Origin: Phylloscopus collybita
Taxonomy: Eukaryota > Chordata > Aves > Passeriformes > Phylloscopidae
Direction: 5' to 3'
DNA: 64,000 nucleotides
Assembly (NCBI GenBank): GCA_027886175.1
Contig: JAJNNQ010000075.1
Location: forward strand, 54,559,001-54,623,000
Positions 63,701 to 64,000 of this stretch are shown in pieces (position 1 is the stretch's first letter; every line of letters begins with the position of its first letter). The position numbers and the translations under genes are program-made. Under the pieces are notes generated by a model. It was not told where the DNA came from. It did no database searches and saw only the letters and a program-made list of their open reading frames with translations.

Positions 63701-64000
63701 TTCCCTCCATGATGGTGGGAAAAGGACTCTGCACAAGGCAGAAGGACTGGTTAGGGTGCATTTCTTGAAAGAATAAAGAGCAAGTTAGGATCTGAGCAAA
63801 TAACCCAAATAAAGTTCTGATATGTAAACACTGATAATTAAAATTTTACTATCTCACCCATAACATTGAAGATTTGGGTTCAGAATTGTTCTATTTCTTG
63901 TTTTTGGAGAAGATGCATTAGCAGTCCAGGGGCTGGAGCAATTTCCCATACGAGTGTCATTAAAGGTGTTTGGCCCAAAACACAAAGTCTTACAAGACAT

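Larger units (their letters stand above)
57723..64000. other. Non-coding stretch to the window end
   Basis: AT-rich DNA. It has a slightly GC-richer block with overlapping open frames on both strands (about 58461-58900, no family resemblance), a 33-bp tandem duplication (59216-59281), a 47-A run (60749-60795) and scattered A/T runs. I find no gene, RNA or transposon. Confidence 0.6.

Noticed and set aside
27536..64000. Search for a second coding gene upstream of CDH19
   Set aside because: No frame shows a recognisable domain or consistent splice-site-bounded exons. In other vertebrates the region upstream of CDH19 is a long gene-poor interval, which fits.

Overview
This is a 64-kb piece of a bird genome, probably a songbird; the species cannot be fixed from sequence alone. 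The evidence is an AT-rich, CpG-poor vertebrate background, one intron-split vertebrate gene, five degenerate CR1-type LINE fragments (the dominant avian LINE) and two copies of one retroviral-type LTR. There are no bacterial or viral operons.

Left part (1-25.5 kb): the minus strand carries eight consecutive coding exons of one type II classical cadherin, which I identify as cadherin-19 (CDH19). Joined through canonical GT/AG sites they give 492 uninterrupted codons: signal peptide, short propeptide with an RVKR furin site, EC1 to EC4 and the start of EC5. By the usual type II layout these are exons 2-9. The rest of EC5, the membrane segment and the catenin-binding tail should lie left of base 1. 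Introns hold two LTR copies (1-754, cut by the window edge; 10556-11301, with 5-bp target duplication), three CR1 fragments, tandem duplications, microsatellites and two sharp hairpin-forming inverted repeats.

Right part (25.5-64 kb): no protein-coding exon is supported. A long frame-broken CR1 copy lies at about 26.2-27.5 kb, and a CR1 3' end at about 57.4-57.7 kb. The one CpG-dense segment (about 45.35-45.62 kb) has a minus-strand TATAAAAG box beside it, with an initiator-like site 28 nt downstream. Because CDH19's ATG exon starts with 5'UTR behind a splice acceptor, an upstream non-coding exon must exist, and this is the best candidate. The remainder looks like gene desert with A/C-rich (or T/G-rich) imperfect simple tracts, long homopolymers and a few small tandem duplications.

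I see no novel multigene system. The most useful observations are the CDH19 exon map, the putative distal promoter, the unusual EC1 swap-arm residues, the LTR family with defined ends, and the two recent-looking palindromes.
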